Assembly: GCF_900102145.1 (NCBI RefSeq)
Contig: NZ_FNBC01000006.1
Location: 1 to 64,000 of the forward strand
DNA from: Thermus arciformis
GTDB taxonomy: Bacteria; Deinococcota; Deinococci; Deinococcales; Thermaceae
Length of the DNA: 64,000 nt
Direction of reading: 5' to 3'
This document shows, piece after piece, positions 21,437 through 31,641 of this stretch (its first letter is position 1; every line of letters starts with the position of its first letter). The translations under genes and the position numbers were made by a program. The notes below the pieces were generated by a model that saw only the letters and a program-made list of their open reading frames with translations, had not been told where the DNA came from and ran no database searches.

Positions 21437-22353
21437 TGTACGCCGCCCTCTTCCCCGGGCAGGGCTCCCACCGGGTGGGGATGGGCAGGGCCCTCTACGA
21501 GGCCTCCCCCGCCGCCAAGGAGGTCCTGGACCGGGCCGAGGCCGCCCTACCCGGCCTCCTCAAGCTCATGTGGGAGGGCCCCGAGGAGGCCCTGACCCTC
21601 ACGGAGAACCAGCAGCCCGCCCTCCTCGCCGCAGGCTACGCCGCCTACCGGGCCTTTTTGGAGGCGGGGGGAAAGCCCCCCGCCCTCGCCGCCGGGCACT
21701 CCTTAGGGGAGTGGACGGCCCACGTGGCCGCGGGCACCCTGGAGCTGGAAGACGCCCTAAGGCTCGTGCGCCTCAGGGGCAGGTACATGCAGGAGGCCGT
21801 CCCCGTGGGGGAGGGGGCCATGGCCGCCGTCTTGAAGCTTCCCCTGGAGGAGGTCCAAAAGGCTTTGGAGGGCCTTAAGGGGGTGGAGGTCGCCAACCTC
21901 AACGCCCCGGAGCAGACGGTGATCTCCGGGAGGAAGGAGGCGGTGGAGGAGGCGGCGGAAAGGCTCAAGGAGAGGCGGGCCCGGGTGGTCTTCCTCCCCG
22001 TCTCCGCCCCCTTCCACTCCTCCCTCATGGCCCCCGCGCGAAAGCGGCTGGCCGAGGACCTGGCCCAGGTTCCCCTGAAAAGGCCCCGCTTCCCCGTCTA
22101 CTCCAACGTCACCGCGAGGCCCGAGGAGGACCCGGAGCGGATCCGGGCGCTTCTCCTGGAGCAGATCACCGCCCCGGTGCGCTGGGTGGAGGTCCTAAGG
22201 GACATGGAGGCGAGGGGCGTCAAGCGCTTTTTGGAGTTCGGAAGCGGGGAGGTGCTTAAGGGCCTCGTCCTCCGCACCCTGAAGGAGGCCCAGGCCCTAA
22301 GCGTCCAGGACCCGGAAAGCCTGAGGAAAGCCCTGGAGGTGGAAGATGCGTAA
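21436..22353 (+). CDS. fabD: Malonyl-CoA:ACP transacylase
   Basis: This 305-residue enzyme loads malonyl groups onto acyl carrier protein. It shows the N-terminal FPGQGS motif, the nucleophile Ser89 in GHSLGEW, and His194 in SAPFHSSLM. It overlaps fabG by 8 nt. Confidence 0.96.
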   Translation: MYAALFPGQGSHRVGMGRALYEASPAAKEVLDRAEAALPGLLKLMWEGPEEALTLTENQQPALLAAGYAAYRAFLEAGGKPPALAAGHSLGEWTAHVAAGTLELEDALRLVRLRGRYMQEAVPVGEGAMAAVLKLPLEEVQKALEGLKGVEVANLNAPEQTVISGRKEAVEEAAERLKERRARVVFLPVSAPFHSSLMAPARKRLAEDLAQVPLKRPRFPVYSNVTARPEEDPERIRALLLEQITAPVRWVEVLRDMEARGVKRFLEFGSGEVLKGLVLRTLKEAQALSVQDPESLRKALEVEDA

Positions 22354-23083
22354 GGCCCTCGTCACCGGAGCAAGCCGCGGCATCGGGCGGGCCATCGCCC
22401 TGAGGCTCGCGGAGGACGGCTTCGCCCTGGCCATCCACTACGGGAAGAACCGGGAGCAGGCGGAGGAGGTGGCGGAAGAGGCGAGGCGCCGGGGAAGCCC
22501 CCTGGTGGCGGTCCTCGGGGCGAACCTCCTGGAGGCCGAGGCGGCCACGGCCCTCGTCCACCAGGCGGCGGAGGCCTTAGGGGGCTTGGACACCCTGGTG
22601 AACAACGCCGGCATCACCCGGGACACCCTCCTCGTGCGCATGAAGGACGAGGACTGGGAGGCGGTCCTCGAGGCCAACCTCTCCGCCGCCTTCCGCACCA
22701 CCCGGGAGGCGGTGAAGCTCATGATGAAGGCCCGCTTCGGCCGCATCGTGAACATCAGCAGCGTGGTGGGGATCCTGGGCAACCCCGGCCAGGCCAACTA
22801 CGTGGCCTCCAAGGCGGGGCTCATCGGCTTCACCCGGGCGGTGGCCAAGGAGTACGCCCAGCGGGGGATCACGGTGAACGCCGTGGCCCCGGGCTTCATT
22901 GAGACGGAGATGACGGAAAGGCTCCCCCAGGCGGTGAAGGAGGCCTACCTGAGGGAGATCCCCGCCGGGCGCTTCGGCCGCCCTGAGGAGGTGGCCGAGG
23001 CCGTGGCCTTCCTGGTTTCGGAGAGGGCGGGCTACATCACCGGCCAGACCCTCTGCGTGGACGGGGGGCTTACCCCCCACTGA
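22346..23083 (+). CDS. fabG: 3-oxoacyl-ACP reductase
   Basis: This 245-residue short-chain dehydrogenase reduces 3-oxoacyl-ACP with [17 protein letters not shown] (7-18) binds the cofactor, NNAGITRD follows at 86-93, and the active site comprises Ser138, Tyr152 and Lys156. The C-terminal [13 protein letters not shown] is typical of FabG. Confidence 0.96.
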   Translation: MRKALVTGASRGIGRAIALRLAEDGFALAIHYGKNREQAEEVAEEARRRGSPLVAVLGANLLEAEAATALVHQAAEALGGLDTLVNNAGITRDTLLVRMKDEDWEAVLEANLSAAFRTTREAVKLMMKARFGRIVNISSVVGILGNPGQANYVASKAGLIGFTRAVAKEYAQRGITVNAVAPGFIETEMTERLPQAVKEAYLREIPAGRFGRPEEVAEAVAFLVSERAGYITGQTLCVDGGLTPH

Positions 23084-23115
23084 GGTCGTGCTAAAATCCC
23101 CCCGGGAGGTTTTCC

Positions 23116-23358
23116 ATGACGGAGCAGGAGATCTTTGAGAAGGTGAAGGCGGTGATCGCGGACAAGCTCCAGGTGGAGCCGGAGAAGGTGAGCCTCGAGG
23201 CCCGCTTCGTTGAGGACCTCGGGGCCGACAGCCTGGACACCGTGGAGCTCATCATGGGCCTGGAGGACGAGTTCGGCCTGGAGATCTCCGACGAGGAGGC
23301 CGAGAAGATCCGCACCGTCAAGGACGCGGTGGAGTACATCAAGGCCAAGCTGGGCTAG
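23116..23358 (+). CDS. acpP: Acyl carrier protein
   Basis: This 80-residue acidic helical protein carries growing acyl chains. The phosphopantetheine attachment site is Ser39 in [18 protein letters not shown] lies upstream of the ATG. It is the fourth gene of the fab cluster. Confidence 0.97.
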   Translation: MTEQEIFEKVKAVIADKLQVEPEKVSLEARFVEDLGADSLDTVELIMGLEDEFGLEISDEEAEKIRTVKDAVEYIKAKLG

Positions 23359-23397
23359 GGGGCCCCGGCAAGGGTACAAGGGGCTTGCGACGCGGAT

Positions 23398-23416
23398 GGG
23401 GCGCGAAGGGCGCCCC
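23398..23416 (+). terminator. Hairpin after acpP
   Basis: GGGGCGC, a 5-nt loop and GCGCCCC are followed by a T-rich stretch (GCCTTTCCCTTTTC). It probably ends acpP transcripts ahead of the separate fabF promoter. Confidence 0.65.
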
Positions 23417-23435
23417 GCCTTTCCCTTTTCCCGGG

Positions 23436-23441
23436 TATACT
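23436..23441 (+). promoter_or_regulatory. -10 element TATACT of fabF
   Basis: TATACT ends 6 nt before the ATG at 23448, so fabF is expected to have its own leaderless mRNA. Confidence 0.6.
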
Positions 23442-23447
23442 ACCCCC

Positions 23448-24674
23448 ATGCGACGCGTGGTGGTCACCGGCCTGGGCGCCCTCACCCCCATCGGCGTGGG
23501 GCAGGAGGCCTTCCACAAGGCCCAGCTTGCGGGCAAAAGCGGGGTCAGGCCCATCACCCGCTTTGACGCCTCGGCCCTCCCCGTGCGCATCGCCGCCGAG
23601 GTGGACGTGGACCCCGAGGCCTACATTGACAAAAGGGAGCTTAGGCGCCTGGACCGCTTCGTCCAGTACGCCCTCATCGCCGCCCACCTGGCTCTGGAGG
23701 ACGCGGGGCTTTCCCCGGAGGAGCTGGACCCGGAACGGGTGGGCACCCTGGTGGGCACGGGGATCGGGGGCATGGAGACCTGGGAGGCCCAGAGCAAGGT
23801 CTTCTTGGAGAGGGGCCCAAACCGCATCAGCCCCTTCTTCATCCCCATGATGATCGCCAACATGGCCTCGGCCCACATCGCCATGCGCTACGGCTTCATG
23901 GGGCCTTCCTCCACCGCCGTCACCGCCTGCGCCACCGGCTCGGACGCCCTGGGGCAGGCCCTGCGCATGATCCAGCTCGGCGAGGCGGACGTCGTCCTCG
24001 CCGGGGGAACGGAGGCCGCCATCACCCCCATGGCCATCGGGGCCTTCGCGGTGATGCGGGCCCTTTCCACCAGGAACGAGGAGCCCGAGAAGGCGAGCCG
24101 CCCCTTCACCCTAAGCCGGGACGGGTTCGTCATGGGGGAGGGGGCCGGGGTCTTGGTCCTGGAGGCGTACGAGCACGCGAAGAAGCGGGGGGCCCGCATC
24201 TACGCCGAACTTGCGGGCTTTGGCCGGAGCGCCGATGCCCACCACATCACCGAGCCCCACCCCGAGGGGAAGGGTGCCGCCTTGGCCATGCGCCGGGCCC
24301 TGGAGGACGCCAAGGTGGCCCCGGAGCAGGTGGGCTACATCAACGCCCACGGCACCTCCACCCCCGTGGGGGACCGGGCGGAGGTCCTGGCCATCAAGCA
24401 GGTTTTCGGGGAGCACGCCAAAAGGCTCATGGTCTCCAGCACCAAGAGCATGACCGGCCACCTCCTGGGGGCGGCGGGGGGCATTGAGGCCATCGCCACG
24501 GTCCAGGCCCTCTACCACGGGGTCATCCCCCCCACCATCAACCTCGAGGACCCCGACCCCGAGCTGGACCTGGACTTCGTCCCCGAGCCCCGGGAGGCCA
24601 GGGTGGACTACGCCCTCTCCAACTCCTTCGCCTTCGGCGGGCAAAACGCCGTCCTCCTCTTCAAGAGGGTCTAG
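23448..24674 (+). CDS. fabF: 3-oxoacyl-ACP synthase II
   Basis: This 408-residue elongating condensing enzyme has the thiolase fold, with Cys161 (TACATGSDA), His301 (NAHGTSTPVGD) and His338 (KSMTGHLLGAAG). The frame is open back to 23385, but the ATG at 23448 matches the usual N-terminus MRRVVVTGLG and the leaderless promoter. It is followed directly by the dNTPase gene with no gap. Confidence 0.96.
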   Translation: MRRVVVTGLGALTPIGVGQEAFHKAQLAGKSGVRPITRFDASALPVRIAAEVDVDPEAYIDKRELRRLDRFVQYALIAAHLALEDAGLSPEELDPERVGTLVGTGIGGMETWEAQSKVFLERGPNRISPFFIPMMIANMASAHIAMRYGFMGPSSTAVTACATGSDALGQALRMIQLGEADVVLAGGTEAAITPMAIGAFAVMRALSTRNEEPEKASRPFTLSRDGFVMGEGAGVLVLEAYEHAKKRGARIYAELAGFGRSADAHHITEPHPEGKGAALAMRRALEDAKVAPEQVGYINAHGTSTPVGDRAEVLAIKQVFGEHAKRLMVSSTKSMTGHLLGAAGGIEAIATVQALYHGVIPPTINLEDPDPELDLDFVPEPREARVDYALSNSFAFGGQNAVLLFKRV

Positions 24675-25805
24675 ATGCTTTTCCCCCGGGAAAGGCTTTT
24701 GGCGCTGGAGGCCGAGCGCCTCGCCCCCTACGCGCAAAAGGGCCTGGACACCTGGGGGCGCCACTACCCCGAGCCCGAGTCCCCCTACCGCACCCCCTAC
24801 CAGAAGGACCGGGACCGGATCCTCCACACCACCGCCTTCCGCCGCTTGGAGTACAAGACCCAGGTCTTTCCCAACTGGGCGGGGGACTACTACCGCACCC
24901 GCCTCACCCACACCCTGGAGGTGGCCCAGGTCTCCCGGTCCATCGCCCGCGCCCTCGGCCTCAACGAGGACCTCACCGAGGCCATCGCCCTCTCCCACGA
25001 CTTGGGCCACCCTCCCTTCGGCCACACGGGGGAGCACGTCCTGAACACCCTCATGCAGGACCACGGGGGGTTTGAGCACAACGCCCAGGCCCTAAGGATC
25101 CTCACCCACCTGGAAGTGCGCTACCCCGGCTTCCGCGGCCTCAACCTCACCTACGAGGTCCTGGAGGGGATCGCCACCCACGAGGCCGCCTACAGCCCGG
25201 GCTTCAAGCCCCTCTACGAGGGGCAGGGGACCCTCGAGGCCCAGGTGGTGGACCTCTCCGACGCCATCGCCTACGCCGCCCACGACCTGGACGACGGGCT
25301 ACGAAGCGGCCTTTTGGCCCCGGGGGAGCTTTCCGAGGTGGCCTTTCTCCAGGCCCTGGCCCGGGAGGAGGGGCTGGACCTGGAAAGGCTCACGGAGCTC
25401 GGGCGGAGGGTTTTGGTGCGCCAGCTTCTGGGCTACCTCATCACCCAGGCCACCCTGGCCACCCACGAAAAGGTGGAGGCCGCCGGGGTCCAAAGCGCCG
25501 AGGCCGTGCGCCGCCACCCAAGCCGCCTCGCCGCCTTGGGGGAGGAGGCGGAAAAGGCCCTCAAGGCGCTCAAGGCCTTCCTCATGGAGCGTTTCTACCG
25601 CCACCCCGAGGTCCTCAGGGAAAGGCGCAAGGCGGAGGCGGTGCTGGAAGGCCTCTTCGCCGCCTACACCCGCTACCCCGAGCTCCTTCCCCGGGAGGTG
25701 CAGGCCAAAATCCCCGAGGAGGGGCTAGAGCGGATAGTGTGCGACTACATCGCCGGGATGACGGACCGCTACGCCCTCGAGGCCTACCGCAGGCTCTCCC
25801 CCTGA
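24675..25805 (+). CDS. dgt: dGTPase-like deoxynucleotide triphosphohydrolase
   Basis: This 376-residue HD-domain enzyme removes triphosphate from dNTPs. The HD metal ligands are seen in TRLTHTLEVAQ, SHDLGHPPFGHTGE and a later Asp in DLSDAIAYAAHDLDD. RDRILHTTAFRRLEYKTQVF is the family N-terminal signature. A broad-specificity dNTPase of this family is known from T. thermophilus. It immediately follows the fabF stop, which suggests co-transcription. Confidence 0.9.
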   Translation: MLFPRERLLALEAERLAPYAQKGLDTWGRHYPEPESPYRTPYQKDRDRILHTTAFRRLEYKTQVFPNWAGDYYRTRLTHTLEVAQVSRSIARALGLNEDLTEAIALSHDLGHPPFGHTGEHVLNTLMQDHGGFEHNAQALRILTHLEVRYPGFRGLNLTYEVLEGIATHEAAYSPGFKPLYEGQGTLEAQVVDLSDAIAYAAHDLDDGLRSGLLAPGELSEVAFLQALAREEGLDLERLTELGRRVLVRQLLGYLITQATLATHEKVEAAGVQSAEAVRRHPSRLAALGEEAEKALKALKAFLMERFYRHPEVLRERRKAEAVLEGLFAAYTRYPELLPREVQAKIPEEGLERIVCDYIAGMTDRYALEAYRRLSP

Positions 25806-25841
25806 GGGCGGCACGTTCCGGCGGGACGAAGGGAGGCGGGG

Positions 25842-25847
25842 TAGACT
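25842..25847 (+). promoter_or_regulatory. -10 element TAGACT of lysN
   Basis: TAGACT ends 6 nt before the GTG at 25854. This supports that GTG rather than the ATG at 25848, which touches the hexamer. Confidence 0.6.
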
Positions 25848-25853
25848 ATGGGG

Positions 25854-27047
25854 GTGAAACCCCTAAGCTGGTCCGAGGCGTTCGGTAAAGGCGCGGGAAG
25901 GATCCAGGCCTCCACCATCCGGGAGCTGCTCAAGCTCACCCAGCGCCCCGGCGTCCTGAGCTTCGCCGGGGGGCTCCCCGCCCCGGAGCTCTTCCCCAAG
26001 GAGGAGGCGGCGCAAAAGACGGCGGCGATCCTAAGGGAGAAGGGCGAGGTGGCCCTTCAGTACGGGCCCACGGAGGGCTACTTCCCCTTGCGGGCCTTCG
26101 TGGCGGCGTGGCTTGGGGTGGCCCCCGAGGAGGTCCTCATCACCACGGGAAGCCAGCAGGCCCTGGACCTCGTGGGCAAGGTCTTCCTGGACGAGGGAAG
26201 CCCCGTGCTGCTGGAGGCCCCAAGCTACCTGGGGGCCATCCAGGCCTTCCGCCTCCATGGCCCCCGCTTCCTCACGGTGCCCACCGGGGAGGAGGGCCCG
26301 GACCTGGACGCCCTGGAAGAGGTCCTCAAGAGGGAGCGCCCCCGCTTCCTCTACCTCATCCCCTCCTTCCAGAACCCCACGGGGGGCCTCATGCCCCTTC
26401 CCGCCCGGAAGCGGCTTTTGGAGAGGGTCATGGAGCGGGGCCTCGTGGTGGTGGAGGACGACGCCTACCGGGAGCTCTACTTCGGGGAGGCGCGCCTCCC
26501 AAGCCTCTTTGAGCTCGCCCGGGAAGCGGGCTACCCCGGGGTCATCTACCTGGGAAGCTTCTCCAAGGTCCTCTCCCCCGGGCTTCGCGTGGCCTTCGCC
26601 GTGGCCCACCCGGAGGCCCTGCAGAAGCTCGTCCAGGCCAAGCAGGGGGCCGACCTCCACACCCCCATGCTCAACCAGATGCTGGTCCACGAGCTCCTAA
26701 AGGAGGGCTTCTCCGAGCGCTTGGAGCGGGTCCGCAGGGTCTACCGGGAAAAGGCCCAGGCCATGCTGGAGGCCCTGGACCGGGAGGTGCCCAAGGAGGT
26801 GCGCTACACGAGGCCCAAGGGCGGGATGTTCGTCTGGATGGAGCTCCCCAAGGGCCTTTCCGCCGAGGGCCTCTTCCAAAAGGCCCTCGAGGAGAACGTG
26901 GCCTTCGTGCCGGGAGGCCCCTTCTTCGCCAACGGGGGCGGGGAGAACACCCTGAGGCTCTCCTACGCCACCCTGGACCCGGAGAGGATCATGGAGGGCG
27001 TGCGGCGGCTCGGGCGGGCCTTAAAGGGGCTCTTGGCGTTGGTCTAG
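25854..27047 (+). CDS. lysN: 2-aminoadipate transaminase LysN
   Basis: This 397-residue PLP enzyme (fold type I) converts 2-oxoadipate to 2-aminoadipate in the Thermus lysine pathway and has broad aminotransferase activity. It shows the N-terminal SFAGGLPAPELFP, IPSFQNPTGG, EDDAYREL, and the PLP lysine in GSFSKVLSPGLR. I recognise it as very close to characterised T. thermophilus LysN, which begins MKPLSWSEAFGKG; that N-terminus requires the GTG at 25854. Its end overlaps the convergent nuclease gene by 27 nt. Confidence 0.92.
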   Translation: MKPLSWSEAFGKGAGRIQASTIRELLKLTQRPGVLSFAGGLPAPELFPKEEAAQKTAAILREKGEVALQYGPTEGYFPLRAFVAAWLGVAPEEVLITTGSQQALDLVGKVFLDEGSPVLLEAPSYLGAIQAFRLHGPRFLTVPTGEEGPDLDALEEVLKRERPRFLYLIPSFQNPTGGLMPLPARKRLLERVMERGLVVVEDDAYRELYFGEARLPSLFELAREAGYPGVIYLGSFSKVLSPGLRVAFAVAHPEALQKLVQAKQGADLHTPMLNQMLVHELLKEGFSERLERVRRVYREKAQAMLEALDREVPKEVRYTRPKGGMFVWMELPKGLSAEGLFQKALEENVAFVPGGPFFANGGGENTLRLSYATLDPERIMEGVRRLGRALKGLLALV

Positions 27048-27710
27048 GAAGAGGAGGGGCTCTCTTCTTCTCAGCTCCTCCACCAGGGCGTCTAAAAAGG
27101 CTTCTCCCCCCGCCACCGCCTCCTCGGGCCTCAGCAAAAAAGGCCCTCGGCGGGTGTCTATCTCCAAAACCCAGCAACCCTCCACGAGGCCTTGGGCCCA
27201 GAGGGGAGGGCGTCTTTGCGCAAGGGCGGCGAGTCCCTGCTTGAAGCGGGCGTAGATAGGGGCAAGCTCATTTTCCCGGGGAGGTTGGTAAACGCCTCCC
27301 TTTCGCTTGGTAGGCGCCCCGTAGTCCAGAACCACAACATACCCTACCACCACCTCGGGAAAAAGGAGTTGGACGGAGGAGACCTCTCCCACCAGATCGT
27401 CCAGGCGGTTAGGCCAGGACCCCGAGGGATTTTTCAGGATGGACTTCAGGGAAATGAGAAGCCGCGGTTTCTTGGGTAAGGAGGAACCCGCTGGGTACAC
27501 CAACCCCAGGTCCCATTTTTTCTCCCGGGCCAAACCGGGTACGGAAACCTCCTGCTCCAAGTAGGGCCAAAGATGTGGGGGTAAGCGCTCCCGCAAGCGC
27601 TCCTCCAAATACCCCGCCAAAACCCCCTGGCGCCCGCTATCCTGGGAGGAGGTCCGTATCATGTTTTCTAAAAGCCTTTTCAATCTAACGGCGAGGATGG
27701 GGGGCTCCAT
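27021..27710 (-). CDS. Probable type II restriction endonuclease partner of the adjacent methyltransferase
   Basis: This 229-residue protein has no family I can name. It contains an Asp in KKWDLGLVYPAG (about residue 60), then a core strand RLLISLKSILKN with Ser-x-Lys, and a conserved-looking block NRLDDLVGE, a spacing compatible with PD-(D/E)xK nucleases of the S-x-K type. The start is the ATG at 27710, with GGAGGT 5 nt upstream, inside the last 26 nt of the methyltransferase gene; a second ATG at 27662 lacks such a site. Codon use and GC are lower than in neighbouring genes, suggesting horizontal acquisition. The nuclease role is inferred from position and motif, not proven. Confidence 0.55.
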   Translation of the reverse strand: MEPPILAVRLKRLLENMIRTSSQDSGRQGVLAGYLEERLRERLPPHLWPYLEQEVSVPGLAREKKWDLGLVYPAGSSLPKKPRLLISLKSILKNPSGSWPNRLDDLVGEVSSVQLLFPEVVVGYVVVLDYGAPTKRKGGVYQPPRENELAPIYARFKQGLAALAQRRPPLWAQGLVEGCWVLEIDTRRGPFLLRPEEAVAGGEAFLDALVEELRRREPLLFLDQRQEPL

Positions 27711-28574
27711 CCAAGACCTCCAGGGAGAACCCGGGGACTTCCTTGGCAAAGCGCTCTTTGGCCAGCTGAGCGTACCGCGGCACGAGCTCCACGCCCAAAG
27801 CCCTCCTCCCCCACCTCGCCGCGGCGATGAGGGTGGTCCCGGTGCCCGCGAAGGGGTCCAACACCACGTCCCCCACGAAGCTGAACATCCGCACCAAACG
27901 CTCGGCGAGCTCCAAAGGGAAGGGGGCGGGGTGGTCCTTGGTGCTCTCCCCGGGGATGTCGTCCCAGATCTGCCGGAAGAAGCGGTGAAAGTCCTCCTTG
28001 GGAAGGCGGCTCTTCTCCCGCTGCTCCGGCGTGGGCCTGCGGTACCCCCCGGGCTTCCTTTGCATGAGGACGTACTCAATCTCCGTCTTGATGATGGCCC
28101 CGGGCTCGTAGGGCTTGCCCAGGAAAACGCCCCGCCCCTCCACCTCGAGGCTGGCGTTGGTGTGCTTGTGCCAGATGATGGGGTTCAGGTTGTCAAAGCC
28201 CATCTTGCGGCAGCGCACCTGGATGTCGGCGTGGAGGGGGAAGACGAGGTGCCGCCCATAGCGGCGCCTCGCCACGGCCACGTCCCCCACCACGACGACG
28301 AGCCTCCCCCCGGGGACGAGCACCCGGTGGACCTCCCGCCACACCCGGTCCAGCTCGTCCAGGAAGGCCTCGTAGTCCTCCACGTGGCCGAGTTGCCCCG
28401 GGACGTCCTCGTAACGCTTCAGGGTCCAGTAGGGCGGGGAGGTCACCACCAGGTGGACCGAGGCCTCGGGGAGGGAGGCCAGCACCTCCCGAGCGTCCCC
28501 CACGTGGAGGCGGTGAACCCCGGAAGGGGTGCCCTCCCCTTCTAAAAGCAGCTCTTCGGGCCTCGCGAGGGAGC

Positions 28575-28578
<4 letters not shown>
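27685..28578 (-). CDS. DNA methyltransferase, beta class with SPPY motif (N4-cytosine or N6-adenine)
   Basis: This is a 297-residue SAM-dependent DNA methyltransferase. The catalytic motif TSPPYW is near the N-terminus (about residues 45-50) and the SAM motif DPFAGTGTT is near the C-terminus, the beta-class order. TSPPYW is most common in N4-cytosine enzymes such as M.BamHI, but the target base is not certain. The ATG at 28578 overlaps the rluD stop (ATGA) and is preceded 8 nt upstream by TATACT. The gene overlaps the putative nuclease by 26 nt, a compact restriction-modification arrangement. Confidence 0.85.
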
Positions 28579-29510
<932 letters not shown>

Positions 29511-29528
29511 GATAAGGGGAGAAAACCC

Positions 29529-30362
29529 CTACATGAAGCGCTTCCTGCGCTTGTAGGCCTTGACCTCCTTGAAGCTCTTCCGCCCCCCGCCCTTGGCCAC
29601 CCCCAGGTAGAACTCCTGCACATCGGGGTTCTCCAGGAGGCTCTTCTGGTCCCCTTCCAGGACGATGCGCCCCGTCTCCATGATGTAGCCGTAGTGGGCC
29701 ACGGAAAGGGCCATCCGGGCGTTTTGCTCCACCACCAGGACCGTGACCCCCTCCTCGGCGTTCACCCGGGCCACGATCCCGAAGATCTCCCGCACGAGGA
29801 GGGGGGCAAGGCCCAAGGAAGGCTCGTCCAGAAGGAGAAGGCGGGGCCTGGCGAGGAGGGCCCGGCCGATGGCCAGCATCTGCTGCTCCCCTCCCGAGCA
29901 GTACCCCGCGAGCCGGTGCCTGAGGTCGGCCAGGCGGGGGAAGTAGTGGTAGATCCGGTCCAGCTCCTCCTTGAGGTTCACGCCCCTTCGGGTGAGGGTG
30001 CCCACCTTGAGGTTCTCCTCCACCGTGAGGTGCTTGAAGACGCGGCGCCCCTCCAGGACCTGCACGATGCCCAGCTTGACGATCTCCTCGGGAGGGCGGC
30101 CCTGGATGGGCGTTCCCCGGTAGAGGATCTCCCCCCGCACCACCTCCCCGTCCTCGGGGATGAGGAGGCCGGAGATGGCCCTAAGGGTGGTGGTCTTCCC
30201 CGCGCCATTGGGGCCCAGGAGGGCGGTGATCCTCCCCTCGGGCACCTTCAGGGAGACCCCGCGGAGCACCTGGATGATGTCGTGGTAGACCACCTCAATG
30301 TTGTTGACGAGGAGGAGGATGGGGCCGAGGTCCTCAGGGCGGGTGGGGTTAAGGGTGTCCAT
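29529..30362 (-). CDS. livF: Branched-chain amino acid-type ABC transporter ATP-binding protein LivF
   Basis: This 277-residue ATPase has Walker [11 protein letters not shown], the signature CSGGEQQMLAIGRAL and Walker B LLLLDEPSLGLAP. The C-terminus has an extra basic tail after about residue 255. It is the last gene of the minus-strand transport operon, separated from the binding-protein gene by a strong palindrome that probably lowers its expression. Confidence 0.92.
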   Translation of the reverse strand: MDTLNPTRPEDLGPILLLVNNIEVVYHDIIQVLRGVSLKVPEGRITALLGPNGAGKTTTLRAISGLLIPEDGEVVRGEILYRGTPIQGRPPEEIVKLGIVQVLEGRRVFKHLTVEENLKVGTLTRRGVNLKEELDRIYHYFPRLADLRHRLAGYCSGGEQQMLAIGRALLARPRLLLLDEPSLGLAPLLVREIFGIVARVNAEEGVTVLVVEQNARMALSVAHYGYIMETGRIVLEGDQKSLLENPDVQEFYLGVAKGGGRKSFKEVKAYKRRKRFM

Positions 30363-30376
30363 GGCCTTTCAGGGAA

Positions 30377-30400
30377 GGGGCCCGGGGCGCCCCGGGCCCC
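30377..30400 (-). terminator. 24-bp perfect palindrome between livJ and livF
   Basis: The arm GGGGCCCGGGGC is followed directly by its exact complement. It lies just after the livJ stop and before livF, without a T-run, so it is more likely a 3' stabiliser or partial terminator than a full stop. Confidence 0.6.
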
Positions 30401-30406
30401 TGGGGT

Positions 30407-31603
30407 TTACTTGCCGTAGTGCACCTTGCGGAAGAGGGCCGAGGTGAAGGGCTCGGAGACGGGGACGAAGCGGCCCCCCTTGGCCTCGAGGATCCGGAGG
30501 CCCTCCGCCCCGGTGTGCTCGCTCTTGGTGAAGTCAATCTCAATACCCTGCTTGGTGGAAACGGCGAAACCCGGCTTAAAGGCGTTGGGCCCGTTCATGC
30601 CGACGATGGCCTGGTACACGGTCTCGTTGGTGACCCGCTTGAACCGCTCCTGGGCCCTGCGGATGGCCTCCACGGCAATGGCCGCGGCGAGCATCCCATT
30701 GGTGTAGTTGGTGCTCTCGGCGATGGCCTGGGGCCGGCCGTACTTCTGGGCGATCTCCTTCTGCAGGCGGATGCCCGGCGCGTCCTCGTGGTACATGTAG
30801 AAGCTCGTGGCCCAGAGGAAGCCCTCCGCCGCGTCCCCCGCCAGCTTGATGAGGTCGGGGCCTCCCGTGTAGTGGGCCCCCAGGTGGCGCATCTTCAGGC
30901 CCAGACGCTTGGCGTCCTTGAGGATGTTGGCCACGGGACCGGCCACGTTCTGGTGGACCACGTACTCCACCCCCGCCTGCTCAAAGCGCTTGAGGAGGGC
31001 GGTGTTGTCCAGGTTGCCGCTCCCCACCTCCTGGACGTCCACGATCTGAAGCCCGAGCTCCCGGGCGGCCTTCCTCGCGTCCTCCACCGGGGCCCGGCCG
31101 AAGGGGGAGGGGTTCACCACCAGGGCCACCTTGGCCCCCTTCTTCTGCTTGGCGATGTACTCCAGGAGGGCCACCACCTGCTCCGAGTAGGTGGAGGTGG
31201 GGATGAAGAAGTAGTCGTTGTTGGGGGGGTCCACAAGCTCCACGTGCATGGAGGCGGGGATGGTGGGGATCTTGAGCTCCTGGATCAGGGCCTTGAGCTG
31301 CAGGTTCGCCCCGGTGGAGTAGGAGAGGAAGACGGGGATCTTGAAGCGGTCCACCGCCTCCTCAAAGAAGCGCTGGGTGTTGGCGTTGTTGTACTGGTCG
31401 TCCCGCACCACGCAGTTGAAGACCACCCCGGGCACGAGCTTCCGCTCGTTGGCCCACTTGCAGTAGTCCTCCACCGCCGCCCCGTAAGGGGCCCCAGCGT
31501 CCGAGGTGGGCCCGGTGATGGCCCCCGACCAGAAGAGGGTCACCTGCTGCTGGCCCAAGGCCAACCCTAAAACCGCCGCGATGCCTGCCAGTGTCCTCCG
31601 CAT
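30407..31603 (-). CDS. livJ: ABC transporter substrate-binding protein, branched-chain amino acid type
   Basis: This 398-residue exported protein has a signal peptide (MRRTLAGIAAVLGLALG, cleaved about residue 17-18; no lipobox Cys) and the two-lobed Leu/Ile/Val-binding fold starting with VTLFWSGAITGPTSDAGAPY. The ligand may not be an amino acid: an acyl-CoA ligase is encoded in the same operon, as in operons for aromatic acids or other carboxylates. Hairpins flank the gene on both sides. Confidence 0.88.
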   Translation of the reverse strand: MRRTLAGIAAVLGLALGQQQVTLFWSGAITGPTSDAGAPYGAAVEDYCKWANERKLVPGVVFNCVVRDDQYNNANTQRFFEEAVDRFKIPVFLSYSTGANLQLKALIQELKIPTIPASMHVELVDPPNNDYFFIPTSTYSEQVVALLEYIAKQKKGAKVALVVNPSPFGRAPVEDARKAARELGLQIVDVQEVGSGNLDNTALLKRFEQAGVEYVVHQNVAGPVANILKDAKRLGLKMRHLGAHYTGGPDLIKLAGDAAEGFLWATSFYMYHEDAPGIRLQKEIAQKYGRPQAIAESTNYTNGMLAAAIAVEAIRRAQERFKRVTNETVYQAIVGMNGPNAFKPGFAVSTKQGIEIDFTKSEHTGAEGLRILEAKGGRFVPVSEPFTSALFRKVHYGK

Positions 31604-31620
31604 ACGTTCCCTCCCTTCAC

Positions 31621-31640
31621 CAACCCCATGAGGGGGGTTG
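31621..31640 (-). repeat. Hairpin between livM and livJ
   Basis: CAACCCC and GGGGTTG form a 7-bp stem around a 6-nt loop immediately after the livM stop. It may be a processing or attenuation site upstream of livJ. Confidence 0.45.
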
Positions 31641-31641
31641 C

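Noticed and set aside
27021-28079. A 352-residue minus-strand open frame spanning the nuclease and the methyltransferase end
   Set aside because: The first 123 codons read antisense-like, Ser/Arg/Pro-rich sequence in the wrong frame of the methyltransferase gene. A strong ribosome site precedes the internal ATG at 27710.
27661-28545. A 294-residue plus-strand frame opposite the methyltransferase gene
   Set aside because: The composition is typical of an antisense shadow, and the opposite strand carries the complete SPPY methyltransferase.
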